Source: Albirhodobacter sp048262715 (GTDB lineage Bacteria; Pseudomonadota; Alphaproteobacteria; Rhodobacterales; Rhodobacteraceae). From it: DNA of 64,000 nt. Below the pieces are notes generated by a model, which worked only from the letters and a program-made list of their open reading frames with translations, had not been told where the DNA came from and searched no databases. The DNA is taken from contig JBLXEV010000007.1 in NCBI GenBank assembly GCA_048262715.1, positions 124,001 to 188,000 on the forward strand, in the 5' to 3' direction. The position numbers and the translations under genes are program-made. Shown piece by piece: positions 7,980 through 15,996 of the stretch (positions within the stretch are counted from its first letter, which is position 1; the number at the start of each line of letters is the position of its first letter).

Positions 7980-8564
7980 ATGATCTTCACTGTTGCCATT
8001 GATGGCCCTGCGGCAGCGGGCAAAGGGACGATCTCGCGCGCGGTGGCGGCGCGGTTCGGGTTTTCGCATCTCGACACGGGTCTTCTGTACCGCGCCGTGG
8101 GCGCCTTGGGCGGGGATCCGATTGCGGCGGCGCGCGGGTTGAGCGCGGCGGATCTGGACCGCGATGATCTGCGCACACTGGAGGCGGGGCAGGCGGCCTC
8201 CAAAGTGGCGGCGATTCCTGAGGTGCGCGCGGCCTTGGTCGCGTTTCAGCGCAGCTTTGCGCGCTCAAAGGGCGGTGCGGTGCTCGATGGGCGCGACATT
8301 GGCACGGTGATTTGCCCCGAGGCAGAGGTGAAGCTCTATGTCACGGCCTCCGCAGAGGTGCGTGCGCATCGGCGCTGGCTGGAAGTGGGTGGTGACGAAG
8401 CGCAGGTGTTGGCTGAGGTGGTTGAGCGCGACGAGCGCGATATGAACCGCGCGGAGGCCCCACTCAAGCCCGCTGCGGATGCCGTGGTGATTGATACCTC
8501 CGAGATGAGCATTGATGCGGCGATTGATGCCGCATGTGCGCAGATTATGGCGCGTCGGCTCTAA
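7980..8564 (+). CDS. cmk: Cytidylate kinase Cmk
   Basis: This 194-residue kinase phosphorylates CMP and dCMP. The P-loop GPAAAGKGTIS begins at residue 8, and the substrate-binding DGRDIGTVICPEAEVKLY block and the ERDERDMNR lid follow. It is a little shorter than the E. coli enzyme because the NMP-binding insert is compact (DLDRDDLRTLEAG), as is common in alphaproteobacteria. I chose ATG 7980, which puts the P-loop at the expected distance; an in-frame extension upstream would run through the inverted repeat and is unlikely. Confidence 0.95.
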   Translation: MIFTVAIDGPAAAGKGTISRAVAARFGFSHLDTGLLYRAVGALGGDPIAAARGLSAADLDRDDLRTLEAGQAASKVAAIPEVRAALVAFQRSFARSKGGAVLDGRDIGTVICPEAEVKLYVTASAEVRAHRRWLEVGGDEAQVLAEVVERDERDMNRAEAPLKPAADAVVIDTSEMSIDAAIDAACAQIMARRL

Positions 8565-8605
8565 GACCCTGCGTCACCTGTGTCGCCCCTGTGCGGATAT
8601 GCAGG

Positions 8606-8633
8606 TTGTGTGCGGCCTCACAGGCATTATATC
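8606..8633 (+). promoter_or_regulatory. Possible sigma-70 promoter for the nitroreductase gene
   Basis: TTGTGT (8606-8611) and TATATC (8628-8633) are separated by 16 bases, about 45 bases ahead of the next start codon. It is a sequence match only. Confidence 0.4.
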
Positions 8634-8677
8634 CGGCCTCAAACAGCGCGTGATGCGCATTGCAAAAGGCTTCCCCA

Positions 8678-9310
8678 ATGTTTCTCGACAAACTGAACTG
8701 GCGCTATGCCGCCAAGAAATTAGACCCTTCCAAGCCGGTTCCGGCGGAGAAGATAGATGCAATCTTGAACGCGATCTCGCTCGCGCCGACCTCCTCGGGC
8801 ACCCAGCCTTTTGAGGTCTACGTGATCACCAACCCTTCGGTGCGCGAAGAGATCAAGGCGGTCGCGTGGAACCAGTCGCAGATCGTTGACGGCTCGCATC
8901 TGCTCGTGTTTGCCGCGTGGGATAATTACACCGAAGCGCGGATTGATGCGGTTGTGGATCAGATGGCGGCCGAGCGCGGCGGGCTGACCGATACGCTCAA
9001 AGCCTATTACGATAACCTCAAAGCGATGTATTTGCCGCGCCCGGCAGAGGTGAATTTTGATCATGCCGCGCGCCAAGCCTATATCGCGCTCGGCTTTGCG
9101 CTGGCCGCCGCTGCGGAGTTGGAAGTGGACAGCACCCCGATGGAAGGGTTCGATCCTGCGGCGGTGGATGCGATCCTCGGTCTCAAGGAAAAAGGCTTGC
9201 GCTCGGTCGTGATCTTGCCTCTGGGCTACCGCGACGCGGCGGGCGATTGGCTCGCGCCGATGGCGAAGGTGCGCCGTAAGGCAGAAGATTTCTTCACGCG
9301 GATCGATTGA
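8678..9310 (+). CDS. NAD(P)H-dependent oxidoreductase, nitroreductase (NfsB-like) family
   Basis: This 210-residue cytosolic flavoprotein starts MFLDKLNWRYAAKKLDP, with the FMN-phosphate-contacting R-Y-A-x-K motif of the NfsB/FRase I group. The LAPTSSGTQPFEVYVI block follows at about 32, and the C-terminal GLRSVVILPLGYRD block contacts the FMN. Members reduce quinones, nitroaromatics or flavins with NAD(P)H; the physiological substrate cannot be read from sequence. ATG 8678 gives the normal N-terminus; an in-frame alternative 18 bases upstream adds a non-conserved leader. It lies between cmk and rpsA on the same strand but has its own possible promoter. Confidence 0.88.
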   Translation: MFLDKLNWRYAAKKLDPSKPVPAEKIDAILNAISLAPTSSGTQPFEVYVITNPSVREEIKAVAWNQSQIVDGSHLLVFAAWDNYTEARIDAVVDQMAAERGGLTDTLKAYYDNLKAMYLPRPAEVNFDHAARQAYIALGFALAAAAELEVDSTPMEGFDPAAVDAILGLKEKGLRSVVILPLGYRDAAGDWLAPMAKVRRKAEDFFTRID

Positions 9311-9390
9311 TCCGAGGAGACACCGTCAAACGATCTGACGCGGGCGCGGCGGGGGAGACCCTTTGGCCGCGCCTGTTTGCCTTTAAACGC

Positions 9391-9419
9391 TTGCGATATT
9401 GCGGAATCGGGCCTATACG
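9391..9419 (+). promoter_or_regulatory. Probable sigma-70 promoter of rpsA
   Basis: TTGCGA (9391-9396) and TATACG (9414-9419) are separated by the optimal 17 bases, about 112 bases ahead of rpsA. The implied leader of about 105 bases leaves room for S1 autoregulation. Confidence 0.6.
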
Positions 9420-9531
9420 GACGCGGTCTCAATGGGTCGGGCTTTGGCGCGACATCTTTGGGCATTCGCAACGAAAGACCGGCGGAGCCAACCGCAAGGC
9501 CAGAAAACCCATGTAAAGGAAACTCGGACGC

Positions 9532-11211
9532 ATGTGCGCTAAAACTACCATGGAAGAATTTGAAGCCCTTTTGCAAGAGAGCTTCGAGATCGACACCCCG
9601 CAAGAGGGTTCGGTCGTAAAAGGCAAAGTCATCGCGATTGAAGCGGGCCAAGCCATCATCGACGTCGGCTATAAAATGGAAGGCCGCGTTGAGCTGAAAG
9701 AATTCGCAAACCCGGGCGAAGCTCCTGACATCGCTGTTGGCGACGAAGTGGAAGTCTATCTCGACCGCGTCGAGAACGCTCGTGGTGAAGCTGTTATCTC
9801 GCGCGAGAAAGCTCGCCGCGAAGAAGCATGGGATCGCCTTGAGCAAGCCTACGCAAAAGAAGAGCGCGTCGATGGCGCCATCTTCGGTCGCGTCAAAGGC
9901 GGCTTCACGGTTGATCTGGGCGGCGCAGTTGCGTTCCTTCCGGGTTCCCAAGTTGACGTGCGCCCTGTGCGCGACGCTGGCCCGCTCATGGGTCTCAAGC
10001 AGCCGTTCCAAATCCTCAAGATGGACCGTCGTCGTGGCAACATCGTTGTTTCGCGCCGTGCAATCCTTGAAGAATCGCGTGCCGAACAGCGCGCTGAAGT
10101 CATCGGCAATCTCACCGAAGGCCAAGTGGTCGACGGCGTTGTCAAGAACATCACCGAATACGGTGCGTTCGTTGACCTTGGCGGCGTAGACGGCCTGCTG
10201 CACGTGACCGACATGGCATGGCGCCGCGTCAACCACCCGTCCGAGATCCTGTCGATCGGCGAGACCGTCAAGGTTCAAGTCGTCAAGATCAACAAAGACA
10301 CCCACCGTATCTCGCTGGGCATGAAGCAGCTCCAGAACGATCCGTGGGATTCGGTTGAGTCGAAATTCCCGCTGGAATCGGTTCACAAAGGCCGCGTCAC
10401 CAACATCACCGATTACGGCGCCTTCGTGGAGCTGGAAGCGGGTGTGGAAGGTCTCGTCCACGTGTCCGAAATGTCCTGGACCAAGAAGAACGTCCACCCG
10501 GGCAAAATCGTCTCCACCTCGCAAGAGGTCGACGTTATGGTTCTCGAGATCGACACCGCGAAGCGTCGCGTTTCGCTCGGCCTCAAGCAAACCATGCGCA
10601 ACCCGTGGGAAGTCTTCGCTGAAGCCAACCCCGTCAACACCGTCATTGAGGGCGAAGTCAAGAACATCACCGAATTCGGTCTGTTCATCGGCCTCGACAA
10701 CGACATCGACGGCATGGTTCACCTCTCGGACCTGTCGTGGGACCAGCGCGGCGAAGATGCGATCCAGAACTACCGCAAAGGCGACGTGGTCAAGGCCGCT
10801 GTCACCGAAGTGGACGTCGAGAAAGAGCGTATCTCGCTCTCGATCAAAGGTCTGGATGCGGATACCTTCTCCGATGCAGTTGACGGCGTGAAGCGCGGCT
10901 CGGTGATCACGGTTGAAGTGACCGCGATCGAAGAGGGCGGCATTGAGTGCGATTACAACGGCATGAAATCCTTCATCCGTCGTTCGGACCTGTCGCGTGA
11001 TCGTGCAGACCAACGCCCCGAGCGCTTCTCGGTTGGCGACAAGGTCGACGTGCGCGTGACCAACGTGGACAGCAAAACCCGCCGTCTCGGCGTGTCGATC
11101 AAAGCCCGCGAAATCGCTGAAGAAAAAGAAGCTGTCGAACAGTACGGCTCCTCGGACTCCGGCGCATCGCTCGGCGATATCCTCGGCGCAGCGCTCAAAG
11201 GCGACAACTAA
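9532..11211 (+). CDS. rpsA: 30S ribosomal protein S1
   Basis: This 559-residue protein has six S1 RNA-binding repeats, starting near residues 26, 108, 195, 280, 365 and 452. Repeats 3 to 5 show the clear GxVxxITxxGAFVxL / GLVHVSEMSW pattern. S1 recruits mRNAs to the 30S subunit. Codon choice is visibly shifted toward GCT, GCA, GTT and CTC relative to the GCG-rich neighbours, as expected for a very highly expressed gene. It has its own likely promoter and a strong terminator. The start ATG 9532 follows AAGGAAAC. Confidence 0.98.
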   Translation: MCAKTTMEEFEALLQESFEIDTPQEGSVVKGKVIAIEAGQAIIDVGYKMEGRVELKEFANPGEAPDIAVGDEVEVYLDRVENARGEAVISREKARREEAWDRLEQAYAKEERVDGAIFGRVKGGFTVDLGGAVAFLPGSQVDVRPVRDAGPLMGLKQPFQILKMDRRRGNIVVSRRAILEESRAEQRAEVIGNLTEGQVVDGVVKNITEYGAFVDLGGVDGLLHVTDMAWRRVNHPSEILSIGETVKVQVVKINKDTHRISLGMKQLQNDPWDSVESKFPLESVHKGRVTNITDYGAFVELEAGVEGLVHVSEMSWTKKNVHPGKIVSTSQEVDVMVLEIDTAKRRVSLGLKQTMRNPWEVFAEANPVNTVIEGEVKNITEFGLFIGLDNDIDGMVHLSDLSWDQRGEDAIQNYRKGDVVKAAVTEVDVEKERISLSIKGLDADTFSDAVDGVKRGSVITVEVTAIEEGGIECDYNGMKSFIRRSDLSRDRADQRPERFSVGDKVDVRVTNVDSKTRRLGVSIKAREIAEEKEAVEQYGSSDSGASLGDILGAALKGDN

Positions 11212-11239
11212 TCCTCACTGGGTTAGGCAAGAACAGGAA

Positions 11240-11265
11240 CGGCCCCGAGCGCAAGCTCGGGGCCG
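11240..11265 (+). terminator. Terminator hairpin after rpsA
   Basis: CGGCCCCGAGC (11240-11250) and GCTCGGGGCCG (11255-11265) form a perfect 11-bp stem with a GCAA tetraloop. The T-tract that follows is short and interrupted. Confidence 0.8.
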
Positions 11266-11416
11266 ATTCGTTTGCGGCCTATGCCGTCCCTGAATTTGCT
11301 ACGAAATTAGGCGGGGAAGGCGGGATTGCTCGCGTTAGGTGTGCAATCGCCCCCTTGCCGAGCATCATCCGCAGCTTTCAACCCCAGATTTTTGCGCCTT
11401 TCCAAGTATTTGCTGT

Positions 11417-11444
11417 TTGTCAGATGGAAATCTGTGCCTATATT
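11417..11444 (+). promoter_or_regulatory. Probable sigma-70 promoter of the ihfB operon
   Basis: TTGTCA (11417-11422) and TATATT (11439-11444) are separated by 16 bases, about 54 bases ahead of ihfB. Confidence 0.6.
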
Positions 11445-11497
11445 CAACGGATTGAGACCCGTCCGGTATGCCACACGGACTTTGAGGGGGGACGTAG

Positions 11498-11782
11498 ATG
11501 ATCAGGTCTGAACTGATTGTAAAGATTTCCGAAGAAAACCCGCACCTGTTCCAGCGCGATGTTGAACGTATCGTCAATACGATCTTCGAAGAGATCGTCT
11601 CGGCGATGTCGCGCGGGGATCGTGTCGAGCTTCGCGGCTTTGGCGCATTCTCGGTCAAGGCGCGCGATGCACGGGTCGGGCGCAATCCGCGCACGGGCGA
11701 ATCCGTGGATGTCGACGAAAAGCACGTGCCGTTCTTCAAGACCGGTAAGCTGCTGCGTGACCGTCTGAACGGGGACGAGTGA
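11498..11782 (+). CDS. ihfB: Integration host factor beta subunit
   Basis: This 94-residue DNA-bending protein belongs to the HU/IHF family. The diagnostic block GDRVELRGFGAFSVKAR and the DNA-intercalating arm GRNPRTGESVDV are intact. The N-terminus MIRSELIVKISEENPHLF is that of the beta rather than the alpha subunit. IHF acts in nucleoid structure, transcription and recombination. The stop codon overlaps the start of the next gene (TGATG), so ihfB-lapA-trpF form one transcription unit. Confidence 0.96.
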   Translation: MIRSELIVKISEENPHLFQRDVERIVNTIFEEIVSAMSRGDRVELRGFGAFSVKARDARVGRNPRTGESVDVDEKHVPFFKTGKLLRDRLNGDE

Positions 11783-12138
11783 TGTTTCGTGCCTTGCGTC
11801 TGTTGTTCTTGGCCGCTGTTGCGGTGGTGTTGATCGCTTTGGCGATGGCGAACCGCGATGTCGTCACGCTGCGCGCCTTGCCTGCAGATGCAGGGGACTT
11901 CCTCGGCTATAGCTGGTCTATCCAAGTGCCTCTCTTCGCTGTCGTCTTCGCGGGGATCCTGCTGGGGCTGCTCGTCGGTTTCGTCTGGGAATGGATGCGC
12001 GAATACAAGCTGCGTCAAACCGCCAGCACCGCATCGCGCAAGGTCCAACATCTGGAGCGCGAGGTGAATCGCCTGAAAGCCAAGACAGAAGGCCCGAAGG
12101 ATGATGTGCTGGCGCTGATGGATCAGCGCTCGGTCTGA
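11782..12138 (+). CDS. LapA-domain small inner-membrane protein
   Basis: This 118-residue protein has two membrane helices (about 4-24 and 45-70) followed by a basic coiled-coil-like tail (about 75-105, REYKLRQTASTASRKVQHLE and onward). That is the layout of the LapA domain (DUF1049), which in enterobacteria acts with LapB in lipopolysaccharide assembly and LpxC control. The start overlaps the ihfB stop and the stop overlaps the trpF start by one base, so translational coupling is likely. The direct function in this lineage is not established. Confidence 0.8.
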   Translation: MFRALRLLFLAAVAVVLIALAMANRDVVTLRALPADAGDFLGYSWSIQVPLFAVVFAGILLGLLVGFVWEWMREYKLRQTASTASRKVQHLEREVNRLKAKTEGPKDDVLALMDQRSV

Positions 12139-12773
12139 TGGCAACCCGTGTCAAAATCTGTGGGCTGCGGGATGCGGCCTCGGTGGCTACGGCTGTCGAG
12201 GCTGGCGCGCGTTACCTCGGCTTCGTCTTCTTCGCCAAATCTCCGCGCAATATCGCGGTCGCGCAGGCGCGCGATCTCGCGGTTGAGGTGCCGATGGGCG
12301 TGGCCAAGGTCGCGCTGGTCGTCAATGCGACGGATGCGGAGCTGGTGGAGATCGTCGAGGCGGTGCCGCTCGATATGCTGCAACTGCACGGGGCAGAGAC
12401 CCCCGCCCGCGTCGCGGAGATTCGCGCCCGTTTCGGCCTTCCGGTGATGAAGGCGATCGGGGTGGCGGAGGCGGCCGATCTGGCGCAGATCCCCGGCTAT
12501 GAGGCGGTGGCCGATCAGATCTTGCTCGACGCAAAAGCCCCCAAGGGCGCTGTGCTGCCCGGCGGGAACGGGCTGGCCTTCGACTGGCGCTTGGTCAAGG
12601 ACCACAAATTTAGCAAACCTTGGATGCTCGCAGGCGGGCTGACCCCTGAAAATGTCGCCGAGGCGGTGCGTTTGACAGGGGCGTTGCAGGTTGATGTCTC
12701 CTCGGGCGTTGAGTCCTCCGCGGGTGTCAAGGATGCCGCATTGATCCGCGCCTTCCTGCGCGCCGCAGGATAA
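12138..12773 (+). CDS. trpF: Phosphoribosylanthranilate isomerase TrpF
   Basis: This 211-residue TIM-barrel enzyme catalyses the third step from chorismate to tryptophan. The N-terminal VKICGLRDAASV carries the general-base Cys. The GFVFFAKSPRN loop, the MLQLHGAET strand, the DQILLDAK segment (usually DxFLLD, with the acidic catalytic Asp) and the C-terminal LAGGLTPENV and VDVSSGVES phosphate-binding segments are all present. The ATG overlaps the lapA stop. trpB follows after 79 bases. Confidence 0.96.
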   Translation: MATRVKICGLRDAASVATAVEAGARYLGFVFFAKSPRNIAVAQARDLAVEVPMGVAKVALVVNATDAELVEIVEAVPLDMLQLHGAETPARVAEIRARFGLPVMKAIGVAEAADLAQIPGYEAVADQILLDAKAPKGAVLPGGNGLAFDWRLVKDHKFSKPWMLAGGLTPENVAEAVRLTGALQVDVSSGVESSAGVKDAALIRAFLRAAG

Positions 12774-12852
12774 TTTCGCAAAAGCTGCGGCGGAACTTTA
12801 CCCTTTGCCGCATAGGCGCTAAGTCCGATGGAGCAGATTTCCGGAGGACGCC

Positions 12853-14085
12853 ATGAGTGATACCCTTTTCAACAGCTTCATGAACGCGCCCGATGCGCAG
12901 GGCCGCTTTGGCATCCATGGCGGGCGCTTCGTGTCCGAGACGCTGATGCCGCTGATCCTGGAGCTCGAAGAGCAATATGAGTTCGCCAAGACCGATGCGA
13001 GCTTCTGGGCGCAGATGGATGATCTGTGGAAGCATTACGTGGGCCGGCCTTCGCCGCTCTACTATGCGCCGCGGCTGACCGAGCATCTGGGCGGCGCGAA
13101 GATCTACCTCAAGCGCGACGAGCTGAACCACACAGGCGCGCATAAGATCAACAACGTCTTGGGCCAGATCCTGCTCGCGATGCGGATGGGCAAGACGCGG
13201 ATCATCGCAGAGACCGGCGCGGGCCAGCACGGGGTCGCGACCGCCACCGTCTGCGCGCGCTTCGGGCTGAAATGCGTGGTCTATATGGGCGCCACGGACG
13301 TGGAGCGCCAAGCGCCGAACGTGTTTAGGATGCGGCTGCTCGGCGCGGAAGTGGTGCCTGTCACCTCGGGCCGTGGCACGTTGAAAGACGCGATGAATGA
13401 TGCGCTGCGCGATTGGGTGACCAATGTGCGCGACACGTTCTATTGCATCGGCACGGTGGCAGGCCCCGCGCCTTACCCCGCGATGGTGCGTGATTTCCAG
13501 TCGATCATTGGCAAGGAAGTCCGCTGGCAGTTGGCCGAGCAAGAGGGCGAGGGGCGTCTGCCCGATACGCTCGTTGCGGCGATTGGCGGCGGCTCGAATG
13601 CGATGGGGCTGTTCTATGAATTCCTCGATGAGCCGAGCGTGAATATCGTTGGCGTCGAGGCGGGCGGCAAAGGCGTGAATGACAAGATGGAGCATTGTGC
13701 GTCGCTGACCGGCGGCCGCCCTGGCGTGCTGCATGGCAACCGCACCTATCTGCTGCAAGATGAGGACGGGCAAATCCTTGAGGGCCATTCGATCTCCGCA
13801 GGGCTCGATTATCCGGGCATCGGGCCAGAGCATTCGTGGCTTCACGACACCGGCCGCGCGCAATATGTCAACGCGACCGATACCGAGGCGCTTGAGGCGT
13901 TCCAGCTTTGCTGCCGTCTGGAGGGGATCATCCCCGCGTTGGAGCCCGCCCACGCGCTGGCGCATGTGATCAAACTCGCGCCGACGCTGCCGAAAGATCA
14001 TATCCTCGTCATGAATATGTGCGGGCGCGGCGACAAAGATATTTTCACCGTCGCCAAGCATCTCGGGTTTGATATGAAAATCTGA
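12853..14085 (+). CDS. trpB: Tryptophan synthase beta chain TrpB
   Basis: This 410-residue PLP enzyme joins indole and serine. The Schiff-base lysine is Lys98 in HTGAHKINN, the phosphate-binding loop is GGGSNAMG, and the HSISAGLDYPGIGPEHS segment of TrpB1 is present. A GGAGG ribosome-binding site precedes ATG 12853. No trpA follows: the next feature is a strong bidirectional terminator and then an opposing gene, so the alpha subunit must be encoded elsewhere. Confidence 0.98.
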   Translation: MSDTLFNSFMNAPDAQGRFGIHGGRFVSETLMPLILELEEQYEFAKTDASFWAQMDDLWKHYVGRPSPLYYAPRLTEHLGGAKIYLKRDELNHTGAHKINNVLGQILLAMRMGKTRIIAETGAGQHGVATATVCARFGLKCVVYMGATDVERQAPNVFRMRLLGAEVVPVTSGRGTLKDAMNDALRDWVTNVRDTFYCIGTVAGPAPYPAMVRDFQSIIGKEVRWQLAEQEGEGRLPDTLVAAIGGGSNAMGLFYEFLDEPSVNIVGVEAGGKGVNDKMEHCASLTGGRPGVLHGNRTYLLQDEDGQILEGHSISAGLDYPGIGPEHSWLHDTGRAQYVNATDTEALEAFQLCCRLEGIIPALEPAHALAHVIKLAPTLPKDHILVMNMCGRGDKDIFTVAKHLGFDMKI

Positions 14086-14107
14086 TCGCGGATCGCGGTT
14101 GAAATTA

Positions 14108-14139
14108 AAAACGGCGGCAGAGCGATCTGCCGCCGTTTT
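14108..14139. terminator. Bidirectional terminator between trpB and the MarR/GbsR gene
   Basis: AAAACGGCGGCAGA (14108-14121) and TCTGCCGCCGTTTT (14126-14139) form a perfect stem with a GCGA loop. A and T tracts on the two sides make it functional for both converging genes. Confidence 0.9.
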
Positions 14140-14160
14140 GCATGTGAGGGCGCACCGCGC

Positions 14161-14694
14161 TCAGCTTTTCTTCTTTTTCTTTTTCTTTTTGCCAGAGCTT
14201 GCGTCAGCGGCGCCATCGTCGTCGCCCAGATCCGCGCTCATCAGGGTGGCGAGATCGCTGGCCTCATTGCGGGCGAGGGCGGCTGTGAAAGCGTTCGCTG
14301 CCTCGAACAGCTCGATCAGCGCGCTGGCGCGGCCATCGGGTTGTAGCGCCTCGATGGAGTGGAGCCGATCCAGCGCGGGGGCGAGATCGCGGCGCTGGCG
14401 CTCTGCGATGATCCGGCGGGCCAGCTCCCATGGGTCGAAGGGCGCGGTGAAGAACTCGCGGCGATTTCCTGGGCTGCGGGCAACCTCGATCAGCCCCCAA
14501 GCGCGCAGCTCTTTCAGCGCGACCGAGACGCCGGAGCGCGACAGGCCGCAGATTTGGGTGAGGTCATCGGCGGAGGGCGTCATCGCCGCGCGCCAGATCG
14601 CGGCGAAACATTGGCCTGCGGGGCGCGAGAGGCCGAATTTCTGGGCCAAATCTGCGAAGAGAAGGGCGAGGGCGCGATCTGCTTCAGAGGTCAT
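14161..14694 (-). CDS. MarR/GbsR-type transcriptional regulator with poly-lysine tail
   Basis: This 177-residue protein has a winged-helix domain (about 10-100): TPSADDLTQICGLSRSGVSVALKELRAWGLIEVARSPGNRREFF reads as the recognition helix and wing in segments of the GbsR/MarR type. A helical segment follows, and then an acidic linker (SADLGDDDGAADASSG) leads into eight consecutive lysines and a final Ser. Such a tail is not a family feature. Target genes are unknown. It is convergent with trpB and lies on the same strand as znuA, about 90 bases downstream of the znuA stop, so read-through from znuA is possible. Confidence 0.75.
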   Translation of the reverse strand: MTSEADRALALLFADLAQKFGLSRPAGQCFAAIWRAAMTPSADDLTQICGLSRSGVSVALKELRAWGLIEVARSPGNRREFFTAPFDPWELARRIIAERQRRDLAPALDRLHSIEALQPDGRASALIELFEAANAFTAALARNEASDLATLMSADLGDDDGAADASSGKKKKKKKKS

Positions 14695-14785
14695 GTCAGC
14701 TCCGGAAGGGTCAGGTGCCCTTTCATAGCATCGGCGGCGGCGGATGTCGCGTCTTCGATCCGCCGCCGCCTGTCTTTTGGCAGGC

Positions 14786-15850
14786 TTAGCCCTTCAGGCA
14801 GGTGCTGATCGCGCCGATCAAATCACGCATCATCGCGGCGTAAAGCCCCGCGCCTGCCTCAAGCGTGCTGCCCGAGGGATCAATCGGCGCACCGACGCGC
14901 ACGCCCGTACCTTCGGCGAGGAGCAGCGCGGGTTTCGCATCGAGTTGGCTTTCGGGGAAGATGCAGACCGCGCCTTGATCTTTCATCGCGGTCAGCAATT
15001 CACGCGGATGGCCCGCCCCGCCCGAGCTGGCATCGCCCAGCAGCACCGAGCCGAGGATGTTGAGCGAGAATCGCGCCTGCAAATAGCCGTAGGCATCATG
15101 GCCCGTCACGAAGGGCAGATCTTTGACGGGGGCGATTTCGGCTTCCAGCTCAGCGGTGAGCGCCGTGAGTTCGGCCTTCGCGGCGTCAGCATTGGCGCGG
15201 TAGGTGGCAGCGTTCTCGGGGTCGAGCACGGCGAGACGTTCCGCGATTGTGCCGAGCCATTTCACGGCGTTTTCAGGATCGAGCCAAGCGTGCGGATCGG
15301 TGCCTTCATGCGAATGGCCGTGGTCGTCATGGCCTTCGTGGGCGTGGTCATCATGGGCGTGGTCGTCATGTGCGTGACCTTCATGGTCGTCGTGGGCGTG
15401 ATCCCCGTGCGCATGGTCATCATGTGTGTGACCTTGGTGATCGTCATGTGCGTGGTCGTCATGTGCGTGATCGTCGTGATCCTCATGCTCATCCGCATAG
15501 CTGCGCAGGAGTGTGCCCTCGCTCGCCAGCAGCCCCAGCAGATGATCGCCCTCCTTGCTTTGTGCGGCGGGCGCCAACCACGGGGTCAGTTCCGGCCCGA
15601 TCCAGATCAGCAGATCGCTGTCTTGCAACGCGCGTGCCTGTGTCGGGCGGAGTTGGTAGTGGTGCTCATCCGCGCCGGGGCCGAGCAGCGCCTGCGGATC
15701 GCCCAGATCGCCCATCACCTGCGCGGTGAGCGAGGCGACGGCGGGGATATCGGTGAGCACCATCGGCACTTTCGCCTGTGCGGTGAGGGCAAAGGCAGAG
15801 ACCGAGAGGGCCAGCGGGAGGGTGAGTGTGCGTGAGAATTTGGGGCGCAT
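14786..15850 (-). CDS. znuA: Zinc ABC transporter substrate-binding protein ZnuA
   Basis: This 354-residue periplasmic protein starts with a signal peptide (about 1-26, ending SAFALTAQA). The cluster A-I fold is marked by GPGADEHHYQLRPTQARAL with the first zinc-ligand His region, DPHAWLDPENAVKW in the middle and VTGHDAYGYLQARF later. Between them is a long His/Asp loop (about 125-190) with roughly 24 histidines, made of HDDHA-like pentads; this is a zinc-scavenging loop typical of ZnuA but unusually repetitive here. ATG 15850 has GGAG eight bases upstream; an in-frame TTG two codons earlier is less likely. It is divergent from zur-znuCB across two Zur-type boxes. Confidence 0.95.
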   Translation of the reverse strand: MRPKFSRTLTLPLALSVSAFALTAQAKVPMVLTDIPAVASLTAQVMGDLGDPQALLGPGADEHHYQLRPTQARALQDSDLLIWIGPELTPWLAPAAQSKEGDHLLGLLASEGTLLRSYADEHEDHDDHAHDDHAHDDHQGHTHDDHAHGDHAHDDHEGHAHDDHAHDDHAHEGHDDHGHSHEGTDPHAWLDPENAVKWLGTIAERLAVLDPENAATYRANADAAKAELTALTAELEAEIAPVKDLPFVTGHDAYGYLQARFSLNILGSVLLGDASSGGAGHPRELLTAMKDQGAVCIFPESQLDAKPALLLAEGTGVRVGAPIDPSGSTLEAGAGLYAAMMRDLIGAISTCLKG

Positions 15851-15889
15851 CGGCAAAGCTCCGGTTGAAGTGGTTGGGGCGCTTCTCTA

Positions 15890-15904
15890 TGTTATAGCAT
15901 AACA
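15890..15904. promoter_or_regulatory. Zur-type operator A, znuA/zur intergenic region
   Basis: TGTTATAGCATAACA is a perfect palindrome around a 3-base centre. The same half-sites recur at 15917, 33649 and 33666, all in front of zinc-related genes. Confidence 0.8.
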
Positions 15905-15916
15905 TGTCAAGGCGGA

Positions 15917-15931
15917 TGTGATAGTATAACG
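15917..15931. promoter_or_regulatory. Zur-type operator B, znuA/zur intergenic region
   Basis: TGTGATAGTATAACG is an imperfect version of TGTTATnnnATAACA, starting 27 bases from operator A. It lies about 65 bases upstream of zur, suggesting autoregulation. Confidence 0.65.
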
Positions 15932-15996
15932 TGCGGGTGATTGAGGCCGTAGGCTGCCATCCCTTTCCGCCACCCCCAGAAAACTGGATCCAGAGT

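Noticed and set aside
15262..15498. Thr/Met-rich minus-strand frame and the 15-bp repeats read as a possible satellite or CRISPR-like array.
   Set aside because: The repetition is explained by the HDDHA pentads of ZnuA; there are no spacers.
14744..15835. Plus-strand open frame antisense to znuA with a Val/Met-rich stretch.
   Set aside because: The Val/Met run is the complement of the znuA His/Asp repeat; no ribosome-binding site or family match.
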